8,238 nt of DNA from Thermoplasmata archaeon (GTDB taxonomy: Archaea > Thermoplasmatota > Thermoplasmata > Thermoplasmatales > Thermoplasmataceae). Position 1 is the stretch's first letter, and every line of letters starts with the position of its first letter. The stretch is from positions 1 to 8,238 of the forward strand of contig JAJZKL010000025.1 in assembly GCA_021804185.1 (NCBI GenBank), in the 5' to 3' direction. Of the stretch, positions 6,035 to 8,238 are shown piece after piece. Both the position numbers and the translations under genes were made by a program. The notes below the pieces were generated by a model. That model saw only the letters and a program-made list of their open reading frames with translations. It ran no database searches and was not told where the DNA came from.

Positions 6035-6595
6035 ATGCCGGGATACGGCCCAACCAAAAACCAGATAAGTTTCATCGCAAAGCTAATTGGGGAATCCCCT
6101 TCGAGGGAAAAGGTGAAGGACGATTTCCTGGGGGCTCTTGGAAAGGAGAGCATTGAGGATCTGACAGTTCAGGAAACATCTCAGCTTATTGACAGGTTAA
6201 AAAACTCGCCGGATGAGTCTGGGGAAAAGACCCATGGCATTGGCCCTCTGGCCACAGGCAAACAGATATCATTTTTGACCAGTCTCCAGAGTACCGAGGA
6301 GAGGATAAACGTGGCAAGGGACTACCTTAAAAAGCTTGGAAAGCCGAATATAAACCTGTTAACCATGCAGGAAGCCTCTGACCTCATAGAGAAGCTGAAA
6401 TCCATTGAGATAAAGAAGGGGCAGGACACCTCAGGTGCCCCTGTGACACCAAAGCAGATCAAATATATATCAAGCTTAATGGCTAGTGAAGAAAAGAAAA
6501 AAATTGCACAAGTTTTCCTGCAGAAGTTAAATAAAAAATCAGTGGAGGAAATGAACAGGCGGGAAGCCAGCCAACTCATTGACCTGCTGAAATGA
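6035..6595 (+). CDS. Protein of three tandem helical KQI...EAS-LI-LK modules, 186 residues
   Basis: The whole protein is three diverged copies of a module of about 50 residues, at roughly 7-56, 73-122 and 137-186, joined by polar linkers rich in Gly, Ser, Glu and Lys. Each module has T-x-(K/N)-Q-I-x-(F/Y)-(I/L)-x-x-L, then a charged helix ending in L-x-x-L-x-K, then an (E/M)-x-x-x-x-E-(A/T)-S-x-L-I-x-x-L-K helix. Similar single modules (T-x-K-Q...F-I...EAS-L-I...L) occur at the ends of zinc-ribbon and phage or DNA-associated proteins; I recall this as a family pattern and cannot confirm it. A nucleic-acid or protein scaffold role is a guess. It is cytosolic, with no membrane segment. ATG at 6035 is the first start after an in-frame TAG at 6023-6025; only a weak GGGA lies upstream. 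It ends eight bases from the convergent surface-protein gene. Confidence 0.78.
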   Translation: MPGYGPTKNQISFIAKLIGESPSREKVKDDFLGALGKESIEDLTVQETSQLIDRLKNSPDESGEKTHGIGPLATGKQISFLTSLQSTEERINVARDYLKKLGKPNINLLTMQEASDLIEKLKSIEIKKGQDTSGAPVTPKQIKYISSLMASEEKKKIAQVFLQKLNKKSVEEMNRREASQLIDLLK

Positions 6596-6603
6596 TAACG
6601 TAT

Positions 6604-8238
6604 TTACGGTTTTCTCCTCCTGGCTGCCATAACCACGGCGCCTATAACCGCGCCCCCAAGAATTCCGGCCCCTATGTATGCATACTCAGCAGTGTTAGAA
6701 TAGTTCGGAACAAATGTGATTGATACGCTGCCGTTGCCATGGTCGATGATTATCTGCCCTGAACCGGAACTGCGGTACCCAGAAGGTGTGATCACGGTGT
6801 AATTATAGAGTCCATTTTGGAAACCGTATATGGCCATTCCGGCATCATGGGTCGTGAAGGACTGCCCATCTATGGTTACTCCCCATTTGCTTCCATTGGC
6901 CAGGCCGTTTTCCGTGAATATTACGGTGAAGTTATTGCCCGTTGAGTAACTTATATTTTGGTAGTAAAGCGTGGCGATGGTCGGGCCCTGAATGTTCAAG
7001 GTCAGCGTGTTGGCATAGAATCCATCCACTGACATGGGATCTATGGAATAACTGCCTGGCTGGACAAAGAGGGATTGATTGCTGGCGGTAAGCTCAAATC
7101 CCTGGCCAGCCGCTGGAACTGCAAACCCCCAGACGGTTCCATTTGGAAGCCCGGATTCCCTGACGGTAAGGTTATAGTACGTGCTGTAAACCAGAGTCAT
7201 GTTCATTACCGGACCTATGGCAGAGAAATCTCCTGATGACAGTGCAAAGATTCCCATGGTAGTGATGGGAATGAAGCGTACCTGACTGCTTACAAGCTCA
7301 AAGCCTTCCAGGAAGTATGATCCGTTGGGGAGGTAAAGAGTGGCCTTGCTGCCTGGGTTAATGGAATAGATTGCGTTGTTTATATCGAAATAGGTCTTTG
7401 CGCCAGGAGGGAGTCCGGTTGCATTGACACTTGTCTCATATCCGTGAATGGTCAGCGGTGAATAATCATACCCGTCATTGATACTGCCGTTGAAAGTGCC
7501 CTGGTTATTGAATACAAATCCGACACCAGTGCCATTGTATGGCTCCGATCCATTTCCGAAGTAATTATAATAATAGTTCCCCCCTGGGAAAGAGGAGTTC
7601 ACAATACTTCCCGTCAGATGGACATTATCGAAGATGATTCCCGACCTCCCCTGACTCCTGGAAACGTTGAAACTGTCGGTGTATACCACGTTTGTTCCAG
7701 TGTAGATGTTGGCGTCATGGCCATCAATGCTTACCAGCGGAATTGTGGACGTGAAAGCATTGTTGAATATTGTATTTCCAGAACTTTCCACAATAAGGCC
7801 AATCGGAGCGTAGCCGTAATACATGCCGGGATAGGTTTCCTGGTAATCAGTGAAGGTGTTGTTCCACACGTAGTTGTCAGAGGAGCTTGAATTTGCGTTA
7901 TATATAAGCATTCCGGATCCCTGGCTCATAAAAGTATTGCGCTCCACTAGTGAATGAGTTGTATTCCACATTATGAGAGAGGCTACAGGCGGGACATTAT
8001 CCGGGGTATAGTCGTTGAAAACAACTGTGCTGAACCAGCCTGAGAATACGCTGTTATTGACTGTTACATTTGAGGAGTTGTAGAAAGCTGAAGGAAGGTA
8101 ATTGTATTCCGGCACATCAAATCCCTGAGTGAGTTCCAAAAGTCCAGGCGTGGTATAATTAACGAGGAATGGTGAATTTCCAGACGATGTTCTGAATCCA
8201 GTGTAAAGAGAGTAATTAGATGTTCCTGACACCAGTAT
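6604..8238 (-). CDS. Surface-anchored beta-helix protein with beta-sandwich repeats (N-terminus beyond window)
   Basis: The frame is open to the right edge, so the start and signal peptide are missing; the GTG at 8232 is internal. Numbering from it, residues of about 50-260 show repeated N-N-S-V-F / N-N-T-F / N-N-A-F turns of a NosD-like right-handed beta-helix. This section closes with G-G-N-Y-Y-Y-N-Y...D-Y-S-P-L, which resembles the usual end of NosD helices. Three related beta-sandwich repeats follow (about 265-350, 353-425, 434-508), each with G-L-P-x-G or G-L-x-N-G-x-x-W-G near the start. They are like the modules next to thermopsins and other Thermoplasmata surface proteins. Residues 517-536 are a Gly-rich transmembrane helix, and R-R-R-K-P is the cytoplasmic stop-transfer tail. 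Many N-x-S/T sites suggest N-glycosylation. The role is probably cell-surface or adhesive; no thermopsin catalytic part is visible, though one could lie upstream. Confidence 0.8.
   Translation of the reverse strand: MLVSGTSNYSLYTGFRTSSGNSPFLVNYTTPGLLELTQGFDVPEYNYLPSAFYNSSNVTVNNSVFSGWFSTVVFNDYTPDNVPPVASLIMWNTTHSLVERNTFMSQGSGMLIYNANSSSSDNYVWNNTFTDYQETYPGMYYGYAPIGLIVESSGNTIFNNAFTSTIPLVSIDGHDANIYTGTNVVYTDSFNVSRSQGRSGIIFDNVHLTGSIVNSSFPGGNYYYNYFGNGSEPYNGTGVGFVFNNQGTFNGSINDGYDYSPLTIHGYETSVNATGLPPGAKTYFDINNAIYSINPGSKATLYLPNGSYFLEGFELVSSQVRFIPITTMGIFALSSGDFSAIGPVMNMTLVYSTYYNLTVRESGLPNGTVWGFAVPAAGQGFELTASNQSLFVQPGSYSIDPMSVDGFYANTLTLNIQGPTIATLYYQNISYSTGNNFTVIFTENGLANGSKWGVTIDGQSFTTHDAGMAIYGFQNGLYNYTVITPSGYRSSGSGQIIIDHGNGSVSITFVPNYSNTAEYAYIGAGILGGAVIGAVVMAARRRKP

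Noticed and set aside
6322..6579. 85-residue minus-strand ORF
   Set aside because: Antisense to two modules of the repeat protein; its Phe/Ser-rich sequence is what a shadow of Lys/Glu-rich helices would give.
7618..7890. 90-residue plus-strand ORF
   Set aside because: Antisense to the beta-helix part of the surface protein, which has clear repeats and conserved turns.
6604..8238. Thermopsin peptidase annotation for the surface protein
   Set aside because: Only the sandwich repeats recall thermopsin-associated modules; the visible part is beta-helix plus repeats and shows no peptidase domain.

Overview
The window looks like euryarchaeal DNA, most likely from a Thermoplasmata (Thermoplasmatales-like) acidophile. 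The pointers are TTTATA-type boxes placed so that first genes of transcripts would be leaderless or nearly so, strong GGTG/GGAGGTGATC-type ribosome binding sites only inside the operon, a tRNA with no encoded CCA tail, an archaeal FlaI-type secretion ATPase, and a surface protein with the beta-sandwich repeats and C-terminal membrane anchor common in this class. The species cannot be named from this sequence.

Layout: (1) 1-3417, minus strand, is a tightly overlapping type IV filament / type II secretion operon. It reads FlaI/TadA-like ATPase (3417-1921), then two separate half-size FlaJ/TadB/TadC-like membrane platform proteins (1928-1008 and 1011-187), then the first 62 codons of a second FlaI-like ATPase that runs off the left edge. 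This last gene abuts the stop of the previous one and has no ATG/GTG/TTG in a sensible place. Its best start is an ATT preceded by a near-perfect Shine-Dalgarno. (2) 3418-3544 is a divergent promoter region. (3) 3545-4441, plus strand, is an aldo/keto reductase with an intact catalytic tetrad, followed by tRNA-Ala(GGC) at 4529-4600. (4) 4601-6034 is an AT-rich stretch with a roughly 370-base gene-free part, a small orphan ORF, an overlapping short open frame and a 175-residue protein with a possible PH-like fold. It looks like accessory DNA behind a tRNA gene. (5) 6035-6595, plus strand, encodes a protein made of three diverged copies of a helical KQI...EAS-LI-LK module. (6) 6604-8238, minus strand, is the C-terminal part of a large surface protein: NosD-like beta-helix, three beta-sandwich repeats, one transmembrane anchor.

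How it fits together: the first region would encode the cytoplasmic motor and inner-membrane platform of a pilus, archaellum-like filament or secretion machine. Pilin and prepilin peptidase genes are not visible here, so the type of filament is undecided. The reductase and tRNA are ordinary housekeeping genes. The surface protein may be an S-layer-associated or adhesive protein. No CRISPR array, insertion sequence or complete mobile element was seen.
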